Assembly (NCBI GenBank): GCA_946616365.1
Contig: CAMOIX010000024.1
Span: 1-31,729, forward strand
Length of the DNA: 31,729 bases
Reading direction: 5' to 3'
From: AC2028 sp002373595
GTDB lineage: Bacteria; Bacillota; Clostridia; Lachnospirales; Lachnospiraceae
This document shows positions 14,620-23,372 of this stretch, piece by piece. A program made the position numbers and the translations under genes. The notes under the pieces were generated by a model. The model saw nothing but the letters and a program-made list of their open reading frames with translations. It was not told the DNA's origin and made no database searches. Position 1 is the stretch's first letter, and each line of letters starts with the position of its first letter.

Positions 14620-15108
14620 TCAAATCATCTCGTGTCCGAGATTCTCATATATCTTTATTATCGCTCTGCTGATACTCATATCTCTGTACGGATCGAAATT
14701 CTCTATCTCATAATGCTGTGCAAGTGTTTCCAATGAGTAGTCTTCCAAACCCGGGATAAAAGCCTTTGAAAGCTGAAGTATATCTATGTATTCATTATCC
14801 GGTACCTTGCCCCATATCCTTTCAGTCTCTCTGCAGAGGATCTTCATACCGAATTCATCGAGATTGTATCCAACCAGAGGAAGGTCCCCTATAAAATCAA
14901 TGAACGCAGACAGTATGTTTTTGGTCTCTGCAGTTCCCGCTCCGGCTCTTCCCATATACTCATCAAGGCGTATGCCTCTCTCGACCTTTATCGCATCGAT
15001 ACCATCTATATCGGCATATTCGAGCATAGATCCGTTGGTTCTGATCCTGACTGCAATATAATCAGGTGTGTACAATACTATCTTTCTGCCAGCAGCATTT
15101 CCGAGCAT
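14620..15108 (-). CDS. DEDDh exonuclease-like protein lacking catalytic residues
   Basis: 162-residue protein that aligns by eye with DnaQ/RNase T-type 3'-5' exonucleases but seems catalytically dead. ExoI, normally DxE, reads V-R21-I-R23-TNG. ExoII keeps LVGYNLDEFGMKIL (about 78-91). The middle segment YIDILQLSKAF...DYSLETLAQHYEI matches the family's D-L-ar-l...YkL-tLa-lgi pattern. ExoIII, normally HRAxxDA, reads YRDMSISRA (Y141 for His, I146 for Asp). It could have become a nucleic-acid-binding or scaffold protein. It directly abuts the flavin reductase stop codon. Fold assignment is moderately sure; loss of activity follows if it is right. Confidence 0.65.
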   Translation of the reverse strand: MLGNAAGRKIVLYTPDYIAVRIRTNGSMLEYADIDGIDAIKVERGIRLDEYMGRAGAGTAETKNILSAFIDFIGDLPLVGYNLDEFGMKILCRETERIWGKVPDNEYIDILQLSKAFIPGLEDYSLETLAQHYEIENFDPYRDMSISRAIIKIYENLGHEMI

Positions 15109-15681
15109 TTACTTTTTCCTCACAGAGTATCCGAATTTTCCGAGCTTTTTACCAAGGATGTAGTATTCTCCGTGTGAATACGATACAAGATCCGCTTTCT
15201 CAAGATCCAGCTTTCCGTTCTCATCGAGATATTCTTCATCTATATTGGTCGCAACCACTTCAGCGATAAACATATCGTGCGATCCGAGTTCGAGCACATC
15301 CTTAACAACGCACTCGAGACATACGGGACTCTCGGCGATACTCGGAGCTTTAACCTTCTCCGAGGGGATCGCTGTGAGTTTAAGATCTCCTTCGAGTGCA
15401 AACTTATCAACATCTCTTCCCGACTTCACTCCGACATAATCCGTAACCTTGGTAAGTTGCTCATTTACAAGGCTTACTACGAATTCACCGGTACTCTTTA
15501 TCATGTCGTACGAGTATCTTGATTTCCTGATAGAAACCGAAAGCATCACGGGATCGGAGCATATCGTGCCCGCCCATGCTACAGTCATCACATTCTTGTG
15601 CCCTTCATTATCGCAGCAGCTCACAAGTACTACAGGGAGCGGATTGAGCAGATTAGAAGGTTTCCAGCTTTGTCTTCCCAT
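15109..15681 (-). CDS. Flavin reductase-like, FMN-binding split-barrel protein
   Basis: 190-residue protein of the flavin reductase-like family (FMN-binding split barrel). Typical features: NPLPVVLVSC near the start, NVMTVAWAGTICSDPVMLSVSIRKSRYSYD with the usual S-DP-m-SVSIR pattern, a GEFVVSLVNE segment, and the DVLELGSHDMFIAEVV strand lining the flavin site. Members reduce flavins with NAD(P)H or simply bind FMN as redox proteins. ATG at 15681 follows GGGAGAAATATAA. It lies 15 bp after GH5 and abuts the pseudo-exonuclease gene. Confidence 0.9.
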   Translation of the reverse strand: MGRQSWKPSNLLNPLPVVLVSCCDNEGHKNVMTVAWAGTICSDPVMLSVSIRKSRYSYDMIKSTGEFVVSLVNEQLTKVTDYVGVKSGRDVDKFALEGDLKLTAIPSEKVKAPSIAESPVCLECVVKDVLELGSHDMFIAEVVATNIDEEYLDENGKLDLEKADLVSYSHGEYYILGKKLGKFGYSVRKK

Positions 15682-15696
15682 TTATATTTCTCCCGA

Positions 15697-16725
15697 TCAC
15701 AGATATTTGATAACCTTATCAAGAACTCCTGCCATATGATCGTCGACGAATCCGAAATCCATCGCACGATAACTCCATGCAGCTCTTCCGATATTATACT
15801 TATCAAAAGTAGTTCCTATGAGTTCATACCACTTCACTATCTCTTCCGGCTCGGCTCTGTTGATGACTCCATACTCACCGCAGTACAGAGGTACATTTCT
15901 CTCCTCTGCTATTCTTACCGCCTCGGAGAAGTACTTCTCAAAATACTCCGTTCCGAGAGACTTGTCAGGATCAAAAGCATCATAGCTCACAGCCACCTGT
16001 GACATCATCCTGGTATTGGCTTCCTTGAGCTCCGCATAAGTGGAGTTAATGGAGATCCTGAATGAAGTATCCATAGTCGGAATCCAGGGAGCTCCCTGAT
16101 GAGTAAAGATGAGAGGCTCATAGCAATGGAAATTATAAATGATATTCTCATCAAAAGGAGGCTTGAGATCCTTGAGTGCTTCGATGCTGTTATTCCAGTA
16201 TCCGCCGACGAGGATCTTGACGCGAGGAGCTATCACTCTGATCCTTCTGATACATTCGTCGGCGATCAGATTCCATCTGTCACAATAATCCCTGTCAGTC
16301 ACCTCATTGAGAAGCTCGAATGCAACACCTTCTCCGCGGTTTCCGTATCTCCTGGCGATTTCTTCCCAGAGTCTGTAGAATCTCTGCTGATAATCGCTTC
16401 TCTCAAAGAATCCGTCCTCTTTCTCGCCCGCATCAAAGGAGTATCCGAAAGTCTTGTGCAGATCGATGATCATATTGAGATTGTGTCTCTCACACCAGAG
16501 GAGTGCACAATCAAGATAATTGAATCCCTTGGTCTTGATTTCTCCGTTGTCATATGCGATCAGGTTATAATCAATAGGAAGTCTGACATGGTCGAGTCCC
16601 CATTCGCTTATCTTTTTGATATCGTCTTCGGTAATGAAATTGTCATACCTGTCCTCGGAGTGATCACACTGTGAAAACCATCCGCCGAGGTTTATGCCGT
16701 GATTATAGCCTTTCCACTCTCTCAT
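15697..16725 (-). CDS. GH5-type cytoplasmic endoglucanase/glucosidase
   Basis: Clan GH-A glycoside hydrolase, best fit family 5 (cellulase-like). 342 residues, no signal peptide, one (beta/alpha)8 barrel. Visible signature residues: VRLPIDY (Arg), IIDLHKT (His), acid/base E141 in FELLNE, H200 and Y202 in NFHCYEP, nucleophile E284 in LYCGEYG, and W317. Lack of an export signal suggests it works on imported beta-glucan, mannan or xylan oligosaccharides. ATG at 16725 follows AAGGAG. It is 41 bp after the esterase gene. Substrate and subfamily are not resolved. Confidence 0.88.
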   Translation of the reverse strand: MREWKGYNHGINLGGWFSQCDHSEDRYDNFITEDDIKKISEWGLDHVRLPIDYNLIAYDNGEIKTKGFNYLDCALLWCERHNLNMIIDLHKTFGYSFDAGEKEDGFFERSDYQQRFYRLWEEIARRYGNRGEGVAFELLNEVTDRDYCDRWNLIADECIRRIRVIAPRVKILVGGYWNNSIEALKDLKPPFDENIIYNFHCYEPLIFTHQGAPWIPTMDTSFRISINSTYAELKEANTRMMSQVAVSYDAFDPDKSLGTEYFEKYFSEAVRIAEERNVPLYCGEYGVINRAEPEEIVKWYELIGTTFDKYNIGRAAWSYRAMDFGFVDDHMAGVLDKVIKYL

Positions 16726-16766
16726 ACTTTTCTCCTTATAATAGTCCTATGTATTATGCTACCCGC

Positions 16767-18119
16767 TTAATCACCGATACAGCCCTTAGCTCCGTCCGAT
16801 GTGAAATGCATCTCAAAATGTTCCGATGCGGTATACGGTTTCCACTCCGGCATTACGCTTCCGTCAGGATCGTTGCCATTGGGTGTACCGTTCTTTACGA
16901 AGTTCGCATAGTAATTGCACATCTGTCTGGCGAGATCGTAATGTCTGCCAACATAATGTCTCCAGCATTTGCCCAAGGTCTCAAAGAAGAACCAGAGATC
17001 GCATGAGTGGAAGCATCCGGGATGATCATCACCCGGGATATCCGGTTCGAAGCAGTAGTAGTACATATTGTCAGCGCCCGAGCTAAGGAATGCGTTTTTA
17101 ACAGAAGGCTCCACTATACTCCTTCCGTCTATAACAAATTCATCCACGGTATTGCCCGCAAATACAGGGACCTTTGCTCTGTCACCGTTTATGAATCTGG
17201 TATACGGATCACCCACGCAGAATACTCCGTCCTCTATCGGGAATACTCTCGGATGCTCTGCAGCGTACTGTCCGTACTTTGCTCTGATCTCAAAGGCATC
17301 CAGTGCTCTCGCTTCAGTGAGATTCTTTACGCCGAGGAAGTTGAAGAAGTCCTGACCTCTCTTTTCTGCTTCCTCAAGTTTAATAGGTTTAAATATATCC
17401 ATTTTCGGATCGGGGTGCTTGATCATACCGCTGAAGATCACGGCACCCTTGATGATGTCAAAATTATCTTTGCAGGTGAGCTGTTGCATAACGCTTCCGC
17501 CGCCTGCCGACTGGCCTGCTATAGTAATGCGGTCCGGATCTCCTCCGAATGCCGCGATATTTCTCCTTACCCAGTTAAGTCCCGCCTGCTGATCGAGAAG
17601 TCCGAAATTGCCGGGAGCTTCTCCGTGTGCCTTAGCATCTGCGGTTATCTCGGGATGAACCATGAATCCGAGTGCTGCCAATCTATAGTTGACGCTTACT
17701 ACGATGACTCCTCTCCTTGCGATCCTCTCTCCGTCAAACTCCATCTCAGCGGTGTATCCCCACTGGTATCCGCCACCAAAAAACCATACGAGTACAGGAA
17801 GCTTCTCATCCGCACTCTTGGCGGGCGTCCATATATTAAGGTAGAGACAGTCCTCATCCATCGGAATATCGGGGTCGACATGCCACTCTTTGCAATACAC
17901 GTCAGTTCCGACTCCGGGCTGATCCTGTACGGAGATAGGTGCGAAATCGACCGCATAATACTCTCCGTCCCACTTCTCATCCAGCCTCTGCGGAGCTCTC
18001 CATCTGAGTTCTCCTACAGGCGGCTTTGCAAAAGGTACTCCCTTGTATGCCGTGATCCTGGGATCTGCGCCTGCAATACCGTGGATCTTACCGTTCTCAA
18101 CAGTAGTTTTTCTGAGCAT
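16767..18119 (-). CDS. Type-B carboxylesterase
   Basis: Alpha/beta-hydrolase of the carboxylesterase/lipase family B (pnbA-like). 450 residues, slightly short for the family and without signal peptide. Oxyanion hole GGG at 115-117 (FFGGGYQWG), nucleophile S204 in AGQSAGG, acid probably in GNTVDEF (about 323-328), and H371 in GCFHSCDLWF. EDCLYLNIW at about 89-97 is a family hallmark. Given neighbours GH5 and GH8, it may remove acetyl or other ester groups from plant oligosaccharides, but this is inference. Its ATG overlaps the stop of the rsuA-type gene (TAATG), with AAGGGGGT upstream. Confidence 0.92.
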   Translation of the reverse strand: MLRKTTVENGKIHGIAGADPRITAYKGVPFAKPPVGELRWRAPQRLDEKWDGEYYAVDFAPISVQDQPGVGTDVYCKEWHVDPDIPMDEDCLYLNIWTPAKSADEKLPVLVWFFGGGYQWGYTAEMEFDGERIARRGVIVVSVNYRLAALGFMVHPEITADAKAHGEAPGNFGLLDQQAGLNWVRRNIAAFGGDPDRITIAGQSAGGGSVMQQLTCKDNFDIIKGAVIFSGMIKHPDPKMDIFKPIKLEEAEKRGQDFFNFLGVKNLTEARALDAFEIRAKYGQYAAEHPRVFPIEDGVFCVGDPYTRFINGDRAKVPVFAGNTVDEFVIDGRSIVEPSVKNAFLSSGADNMYYYCFEPDIPGDDHPGCFHSCDLWFFFETLGKCWRHYVGRHYDLARQMCNYYANFVKNGTPNGNDPDGSVMPEWKPYTASEHFEMHFTSDGAKGCIGD

Positions 18120-18862
18120 TATCGTTTACCCCCTTTACTGTCTTCATACAGATAGTCTATTTCCTGCTGCGTAAGCTCTCTGTACTCTCCCGTCCCCAAA
18201 CGTTCATCGAGTACAATGCTCCCCATACGCAGTCTCTTCAGATACAGTACTTTGCTTCCCACCGCTTCAGCCATTCTCTTAACCTGATGAAAACGGCCTT
18301 CATGTATTATCAGGTTTATCACCGCCACTGCGCCGCACTTTGGCTCGCACATCCGGTCCGGTATCTTCACCTTGGCAGGAAGCGTCGGTTTATCGTCTCC
18401 GATATCCAGTCCTTCTTCAATACGTTTAACTGCTTCCTCCGACAGCATCTCAGGGATATGAACTTCATATTCCTTATCAACATGATACTTCGGAGAGATG
18501 AGCCTATGGATGAGCGCTCCATCATCGGTCAAAAGGAGCAGCCCCTCCGTATCTTTATCAAGCCTGCCGACAGGCTCAAGTCTGTCCTTAAGTACATCCG
18601 GAAAGAAGTCCAGGACCGTTTTGTCATTCCTGTCCTTAGAGGCAGTAATGACTCCGGCAGGCTTATTCAGCATATAATATACATGCTCTTTGAAAGTGAT
18701 CTCTTTGCCGTCAGCAAAGACCGCGTCAGATCCGGGGGCAATATGCATCCCCGGATCGTCGGCGCATCTATCGTTAACAGTCACTTTCTTCTTTGAAATG
18801 AGTTTTTTGACCTCACTTCTTGTTCCTATCCCTGCTTCGCAGAGATACTTATCAAGTCTCAT
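18119..18862 (-). CDS. rsuA: RsuA-family 16S rRNA pseudouridine synthase
   Basis: 247 residues with an N-terminal S4 RNA-binding domain (MRLDKYLCEAGIGTRSEVKKLI, about 1-47) and a pseudouridine synthase domain. The catalytic loop is PVGRLDKDTEGLLLLTDDG with D102. YMLNKPAGV and HEGRFHQVKRM are RsuA/RluB-type motifs. It probably modifies 16S rRNA, as RsuA does at position 516 in E. coli. Its start overlaps the stop of the upstream membrane gene (ATGA), and its stop overlaps the esterase start. A housekeeping gene is thus embedded in an accessory gene run. Confidence 0.94.
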   Translation of the reverse strand: MRLDKYLCEAGIGTRSEVKKLISKKKVTVNDRCADDPGMHIAPGSDAVFADGKEITFKEHVYYMLNKPAGVITASKDRNDKTVLDFFPDVLKDRLEPVGRLDKDTEGLLLLTDDGALIHRLISPKYHVDKEYEVHIPEMLSEEAVKRIEEGLDIGDDKPTLPAKVKIPDRMCEPKCGAVAVINLIIHEGRFHQVKRMAEAVGSKVLYLKRLRMGSIVLDERLGTGEYRELTQQEIDYLYEDSKGGKR

Positions 18863-19590
18863 CTGAATCCGTTAGGATCGTTGTTGAAGGTTGCATCCTG
18901 AGGTGCATTGTAGTATCCGGTAGCTGCTGCCTGTGCTGCGCGCTGAGCCTTAGCAGCCTTCTCCTTCTTGCTGGCACCGATACCTACTACGCTGTATGCG
19001 ATACCAAAGATAAGGATAGCTGCTCCTACAACGGTAAGTCCGATGAGAGTTCCCTTGCTCTTCGGATAGAGTACATATGCAGGGCAATAGCTCTCGAAAT
19101 CGGGATCGTCAAAATACTGCTTTACGAATCCACGCTCCTTGTCGGACATATTCTTGAGCACTCCGTCAACGGTAACGAGGATCTCTTCGGGATATGCAAC
19201 CTCTCCGGTCTCATCATCCCACCACTCATCAAATCTCTCGATAGCCTTGTCGAATGCTGCGAAATCCTTGGAGGGAGCCTTGATAACTACAAGGTGATTG
19301 ATGTATGCACCCTGATCATCTACAGCGAATACGGGTACTGCATAATATCTGCTGCTCTCTTTGGTAGACTGTACCTTGCCGTTCTTCTCGGTGGTGGTAG
19401 TCTCGGTGATGAGGTAATCGTAGCAAACATTTACCTCCATCATTACGTGGTCGCCCTTTCTAAGTGCGGTGGGCTCGGTAACGCCGGCGTCGATCGGTGC
19501 CTTCAGCATAGGGATGAGATCGGGAAGTCCCGATGCGAGCAGGACTATGCCGAGTGCGAGTGATGCAAGTGCAACTTTAAGTTTTGCCAT
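18859..19590 (-). CDS. Membrane-anchored protein of unknown function
   Basis: 243 residues, not recognised. N-terminal hydrophobic segment (about 5-24), then a soluble region (about 30-180) that probably lies outside the membrane. A second transmembrane helix follows (about 184-206), then a basic cytoplasmic tail rich in Ala, Lys and Gln, ending in GYYNAPQDATFNNDPNGFR. The outer region is rich in Asp, Glu and Thr and contains FDEWWDDETGEV. ATG at 19590 follows AAGGAG. It is 40 bp after another unknown membrane gene and overlaps rsuA by 4 bp. The two unknowns may work together. Confidence 0.75.
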   Translation of the reverse strand: MAKLKVALASLALGIVLLASGLPDLIPMLKAPIDAGVTEPTALRKGDHVMMEVNVCYDYLITETTTTEKNGKVQSTKESSRYYAVPVFAVDDQGAYINHLVVIKAPSKDFAAFDKAIERFDEWWDDETGEVAYPEEILVTVDGVLKNMSDKERGFVKQYFDDPDFESYCPAYVLYPKSKGTLIGLTVVGAAILIFGIAYSVVGIGASKKEKAAKAQRAAQAAATGYYNAPQDATFNNDPNGFR

Positions 19591-19630
19591 TCCTTTTTCT
19601 CCTTTTTATGACTGTTTTTTGCTTTTGATA

Positions 19631-20275
19631 TTATATGATCTGACCGTTTACGGTTGTATGCTTGCTGGCCTGATCTCTCTTCCAAAGTTCTCTCATCTGC
19701 TTGAGATAATCGAGTCCTTCGGGAGTATATCCGACTCTTGCATGCTTACAATTCTCGCATACGCGCTGAACGAGAGCATCTACCTCATTATCCTTCTTGA
19801 GCATGATGTTCACGCCGATTGTTCCGCGCGCATTCTCCAGCTTAAGCTGCTTCTGGTCAGTAATACCATTGGTTTTGTGTGTATATACATAGATGAGGAA
19901 GATCTCATCGGTGTATGCCATCTCGAGAGGGTTCTTCGAATTGGCGATGATCCTGTCGGAGAGAACGATGAAGTCGTCCTCAAATGTTTTATTAGCATAG
20001 AGTTCATCAGCCATATGGAGAAGTTCCGGATTCTTCTTGATAGCGGATGCTCTCATAGGATCCTTTAATTCTTTTACTCCGAAAACAGTGAGTACGATGC
20101 ATCCTACAAGAAGTGCCGCAAAGATAACTACACCAACCCATACTCCGCCGTCATCCTCAGCAGCTGCGATCAGGACAAGTGTCATGAACGCACTGATGAT
20201 TCCAAGGATCACACCAAGTATCACCTTGTTTCTTGCTCCTTTTTTGATCACTTTAAGAATCTTCTCTTTTCCCAT
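19631..20275 (-). CDS. Two-helix membrane protein with cytoplasmic domain, unknown
   Basis: 214 residues. A basic N-terminus is followed by two transmembrane helices (about 17-38 and 46-66) with a short acidic hairpin (EDDGGVW). A soluble domain follows from about 70 to 214. The segment DDFIVLSDRIIANSKNPLEMAYTDEI has the alternating pattern of a small PH-like beta fold, but this is only an impression. Cysteines C173 and C176 (CENCKHA) form a single CxxC. ATG at 20275 follows GGAAGAGGAA. It is 44 bp after GH8. No function assigned. Confidence 0.75.
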   Translation of the reverse strand: MGKEKILKVIKKGARNKVILGVILGIISAFMTLVLIAAAEDDGGVWVGVVIFAALLVGCIVLTVFGVKELKDPMRASAIKKNPELLHMADELYANKTFEDDFIVLSDRIIANSKNPLEMAYTDEIFLIYVYTHKTNGITDQKQLKLENARGTIGVNIMLKKDNEVDALVQRVCENCKHARVGYTPEGLDYLKQMRELWKRDQASKHTTVNGQII

Positions 20276-20302
20276 TTCCTCTTCCTTTCAATCCTATATT
20301 AA

Positions 20303-20316
20303 CGGCACGCGTGCCG
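20303..20316. promoter_or_regulatory. Perfect 14-bp GC-rich palindrome
   Basis: CGGCACGCGTGCCG sits in the 44-bp gap between the GH8 gene and the next membrane gene. No T-run follows on either strand, so it is not a typical terminator; it could be a protein-binding site or a processing hairpin. Confidence 0.3.
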
Positions 20317-20319
20317 CTA

Positions 20320-21462
20320 CTACCATATCCTATAGTTTCCGCTGAGTGCGAGGACCGCAAACAGATACAGACAGTTGTCGTAGTATCTCCTTACTCCCTT
20401 TCTCATCGGCTGATTCCAGAACCATTCCACAAATCTCTTAGCAGTCTCGCTTTCTGCATCTCCTACTGCAAGTGCTCCCTGTGCCAGTCCGGCAAGTAGT
20501 CCCAGCGGATGAAGCACTGGCTGTTCGAGAGCGGTTCCGTCTACCTTATATACGCATCTTACTGCTTCGAGATCCGTTCCAAAGAAATCCATCATGCGAA
20601 GCGGTACTGATAATTGTCCCTCGTCATCTCCGAACCATACGGCATCAAGTCCTATATTGGCGGGAGTCCTGTATGCATCGCTGTAGAAATCGCCATGCTC
20701 TCCTCCCCAGGGAAGCTTCTCCGCCATGGGCGATCCGTCGAAGTGTGCATACTCAGGATTGAGTCCGGTCTCGGGATGGCATGTCTTAGCCAGGAACTTA
20801 CGGCTCTCAGATGCTGCTCTCTTCCAGAACTCTCTGTCCTCCTCGTCTGCCCAAAGTGCAAAGAGCTCGTAGAAATGAGGCAGGTGATACGAAGGATCCG
20901 TGAATCCTATACCGGGCACAAAGAGTATCTGTCCGTTATCACGGTTCCACATGGGAGCTCCGGGTCTGCCGTTCTCTCCCTTGTGCAGGCATGCTTTAAG
21001 TATCTGCTTTGCCCATGCGGAGTACTCATATATTCCCTCACCGTCGCCCCATCTGTGTGAAGCAAAGAAGAGTGCCATCGCAAAGAATTCCTCTCCGTCG
21101 GGAGCGGGACCGTTTGCATTCTTCTTGCCGTCCAGTCCGCATGACCATGCAAAGTATCCCTCATTGTGGCCCTCGGTCATGTACATATACTTATGAGCCC
21201 AGCCCCATATCGCGTCGAATTCTTTCTTCATATCGCGCTGTACGCACATCATCATTCCGTATGACATGCCTTCGGTGCGGGCATCGTTATTGCCGGTATC
21301 TACGAGATATCCGAAGCCTTCTTCGTTCTCGTGATATATCCTCTCATTCTCGTCATAGAAAAATGTCTTAAACGCTTCATCAAGCTTTCTGTCGATCTCT
21401 TCCTGCGACTTACCGATCTCTGCGAAAAGATTTCTGTACTTGCCTGTTTCAAAAGCTCCCAT
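20320..21462 (-). CDS. GH8 reducing-end xylose-releasing exo-oligoxylanase
   Basis: 380-residue family 8 glycoside hydrolase resembling Rex enzymes, which release xylose from the reducing end of xylo-oligosaccharides. Proposed general acid E64 in NDARTEGMSYGMM and base D262 in DFYSDAYRTPANIGLD, aligning with E70 and D263 of Bacillus halodurans Rex. A Leu-His-Pro triplet (about 317-319, VLHPLG) corresponds to the loop that blocks the site in Rex and gives exo action. No signal peptide, so cytoplasmic. ATG at 21462 follows AAGGAGCGATA and is 11 bp after the degenerate EAL gene, implying co-transcription with the signalling genes. Confidence 0.92.
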   Translation of the reverse strand: MGAFETGKYRNLFAEIGKSQEEIDRKLDEAFKTFFYDENERIYHENEEGFGYLVDTGNNDARTEGMSYGMMMCVQRDMKKEFDAIWGWAHKYMYMTEGHNEGYFAWSCGLDGKKNANGPAPDGEEFFAMALFFASHRWGDGEGIYEYSAWAKQILKACLHKGENGRPGAPMWNRDNGQILFVPGIGFTDPSYHLPHFYELFALWADEEDREFWKRAASESRKFLAKTCHPETGLNPEYAHFDGSPMAEKLPWGGEHGDFYSDAYRTPANIGLDAVWFGDDEGQLSVPLRMMDFFGTDLEAVRCVYKVDGTALEQPVLHPLGLLAGLAQGALAVGDAESETAKRFVEWFWNQPMRKGVRRYYDNCLYLFAVLALSGNYRIW

Positions 21463-21473
21463 ATTATCGCTCC

Positions 21474-23369
21474 TTATTTTTCAACTTCCGGATAGAAGCG
21501 CCCCTGCAGCATCTCACATCCCATCTGTGTGAGCATGTCAGCAGTCTCATTATCATCCACACCCTGTGCTATTACTTCAAGCGGTATATTCTTAAGCAGT
21601 CCTATACTTCCTGCGAGCACAGCCCTGCCTTTCTCCGTGTTTGCCGCTTCGATCATGGATCTGTCGAGACGCACCGAATCTATCGGCAGTTCAAGGATAT
21701 GTTCCATATTGGAATATCCTTTTCCGTATCCGTCCAGAGTGAACCTGTATCCCTGCATGGAGAGTTTCCGCAGATTCTCTTCAAACACATTACTCATATT
21801 CTCATATACGGACTCTTTGATCGCGAAGCATATATGCTCGGGATGCACGCCGTACTTTTCTCTGAGGCTCCATATCTGATCGGTGATACCCACCTGCATG
21901 CACTGAGGTGTCGACAGATGGACCGTGATATATGAGTAACCGCGCTGTGAGAGATTACTGTCCGTCGCATAAGAGAATGTCTTGTCCAATATGTAATCTC
22001 CGAGTTTAAGTATGAGTCCTGTTTCCTCGGCTGCTTCTATCAAAAGATCGGAATCGATCACACCGAATCTCTCATCATTTATCCTGACGACCGCATCGCC
22101 GCAGATATACTCCTTGTCTGCGACCGACCATATGGGCTCGTAATTGATCTCGAGAGTTCCTTTATCCATAGCACTCGACAATATCTCGTCAAGGTGAGCC
22201 TCAATCTGGTATTCCTTTTGATCGATGATCATCGATGCTCTGCTGTACTTCTTGTCTACATTTGCAAATCTTACAAAGTTGTGTCCGAAGTCAAGGAGCT
22301 CGTCCACATCACTGATCTCCTCAGGGAATGTGACCGTCACAACACGCAGATCAGGGCTTGCTCCTCTTCCCATGATCGCGGCATTCTTCTTCCTCACGCT
22401 TTCTCTGAGTTCGGGGATGGCCTGAACGGGATTATAGTCCTTGTCCTCAAGTATGATATAGAAGTTGCCCGGCTGTTCAAAGTAGAACTCGTAATTGATC
22501 TTTTCCTTTTTGGTATATGCGGCGATCTCTTTTTCTACCGAATATACATAATCATAATAGAGTTTGTCTCCGAGATATCTGTTCATATCGTCGGCGTTTT
22601 TCATCGTGACGATGATCACCTTTACATCCTGGCCGGTAGCTTTGATCTTGCCGATCTCCTCGCAGAACGCTCTGTATCCCGGAAGTCCGGTACTCATATC
22701 AACCTGTTTCTCAGGCCTCTGTACATACAGCACGACGAAGATCAGTGTGATCGAAGAAGCGAACGATTCGATCAAGAGTCCCGGTACGAAGAACTGTATG
22801 ATAACAGCGAGGAGGTTGAGCACATACAGCGACATCAGCGCGATCCATGAACCGATATCAAGAGTGTGAATGTACTTTGTCAGATAGTACATTCCGTAGA
22901 TCATGTAAATAAATGCGAGGAAGTAAACAATGATGATGAGATCTCCCCTCACATACTCTGCCTTGTCGGATATGGTGAATATGATCCCTGTACTCGGATT
23001 TAAACAAAGTGCAATGACGATGCCTGCATACGGAGCAAGCATGGGGATCTTTTTCCAGAAAGGTCTTATCTTGTACCATGTTCTCGTCATAGAGACGACG
23101 AAAAACAGATAGCATGCATTGACTCCGTTCCTGAGCAGGAAGTAGAGATAATTCGTAGCGGTTATGAATCCGATCATTCCCTTGGTTACAGGCGCTACAT
23201 TAAATACTACTTTCTCGCTTATCTCTACGATATCAGTGAAGAGCGCAAGGAAAAGGACCATCAGGTACAGTTTATTGGATCTGCCCCTGGTCATCTTACG
23301 GAACACCGTCGTGGTGATCATTATGATGAATACCGGCAATGCGGCTATGTCAAAATACGGTATGCCCAT
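21474..23369 (-). CDS. Membrane protein with degenerate GGDEF and degenerate EAL domains
   Basis: 631 residues. The N-terminal part has about seven transmembrane helices (up to about 216). A GGDEF-like domain follows (STGLPGYRAF at about 226-235), in which the active motif reads EQPGNF (298-303). The EAL-like domain (about 388-629) has the framework YEPIW, DGYGKGYSNM, LPIDSVRLDR and AQGVDD. Catalytic positions are altered: EAL to DAV (425-427), Asn to H484, the metal Glu to A516, DD to D546-G547, Lys to R567 and Glu to Q602. It is probably neither cyclase nor phosphodiesterase; it could bind c-di-GMP or a partner. It starts 3 bp after the HK-DegV gene. Confidence 0.85.
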   Translation of the reverse strand: MGIPYFDIAALPVFIIMITTTVFRKMTRGRSNKLYLMVLFLALFTDIVEISEKVVFNVAPVTKGMIGFITATNYLYFLLRNGVNACYLFFVVSMTRTWYKIRPFWKKIPMLAPYAGIVIALCLNPSTGIIFTISDKAEYVRGDLIIIVYFLAFIYMIYGMYYLTKYIHTLDIGSWIALMSLYVLNLLAVIIQFFVPGLLIESFASSITLIFVVLYVQRPEKQVDMSTGLPGYRAFCEEIGKIKATGQDVKVIIVTMKNADDMNRYLGDKLYYDYVYSVEKEIAAYTKKEKINYEFYFEQPGNFYIILEDKDYNPVQAIPELRESVRKKNAAIMGRGASPDLRVVTVTFPEEISDVDELLDFGHNFVRFANVDKKYSRASMIIDQKEYQIEAHLDEILSSAMDKGTLEINYEPIWSVADKEYICGDAVVRINDERFGVIDSDLLIEAAEETGLILKLGDYILDKTFSYATDSNLSQRGYSYITVHLSTPQCMQVGITDQIWSLREKYGVHPEHICFAIKESVYENMSNVFEENLRKLSMQGYRFTLDGYGKGYSNMEHILELPIDSVRLDRSMIEAANTEKGRAVLAGSIGLLKNIPLEVIAQGVDDNETADMLTQMGCEMLQGRFYPEVEK

Positions 23370-23372
23370 TTC

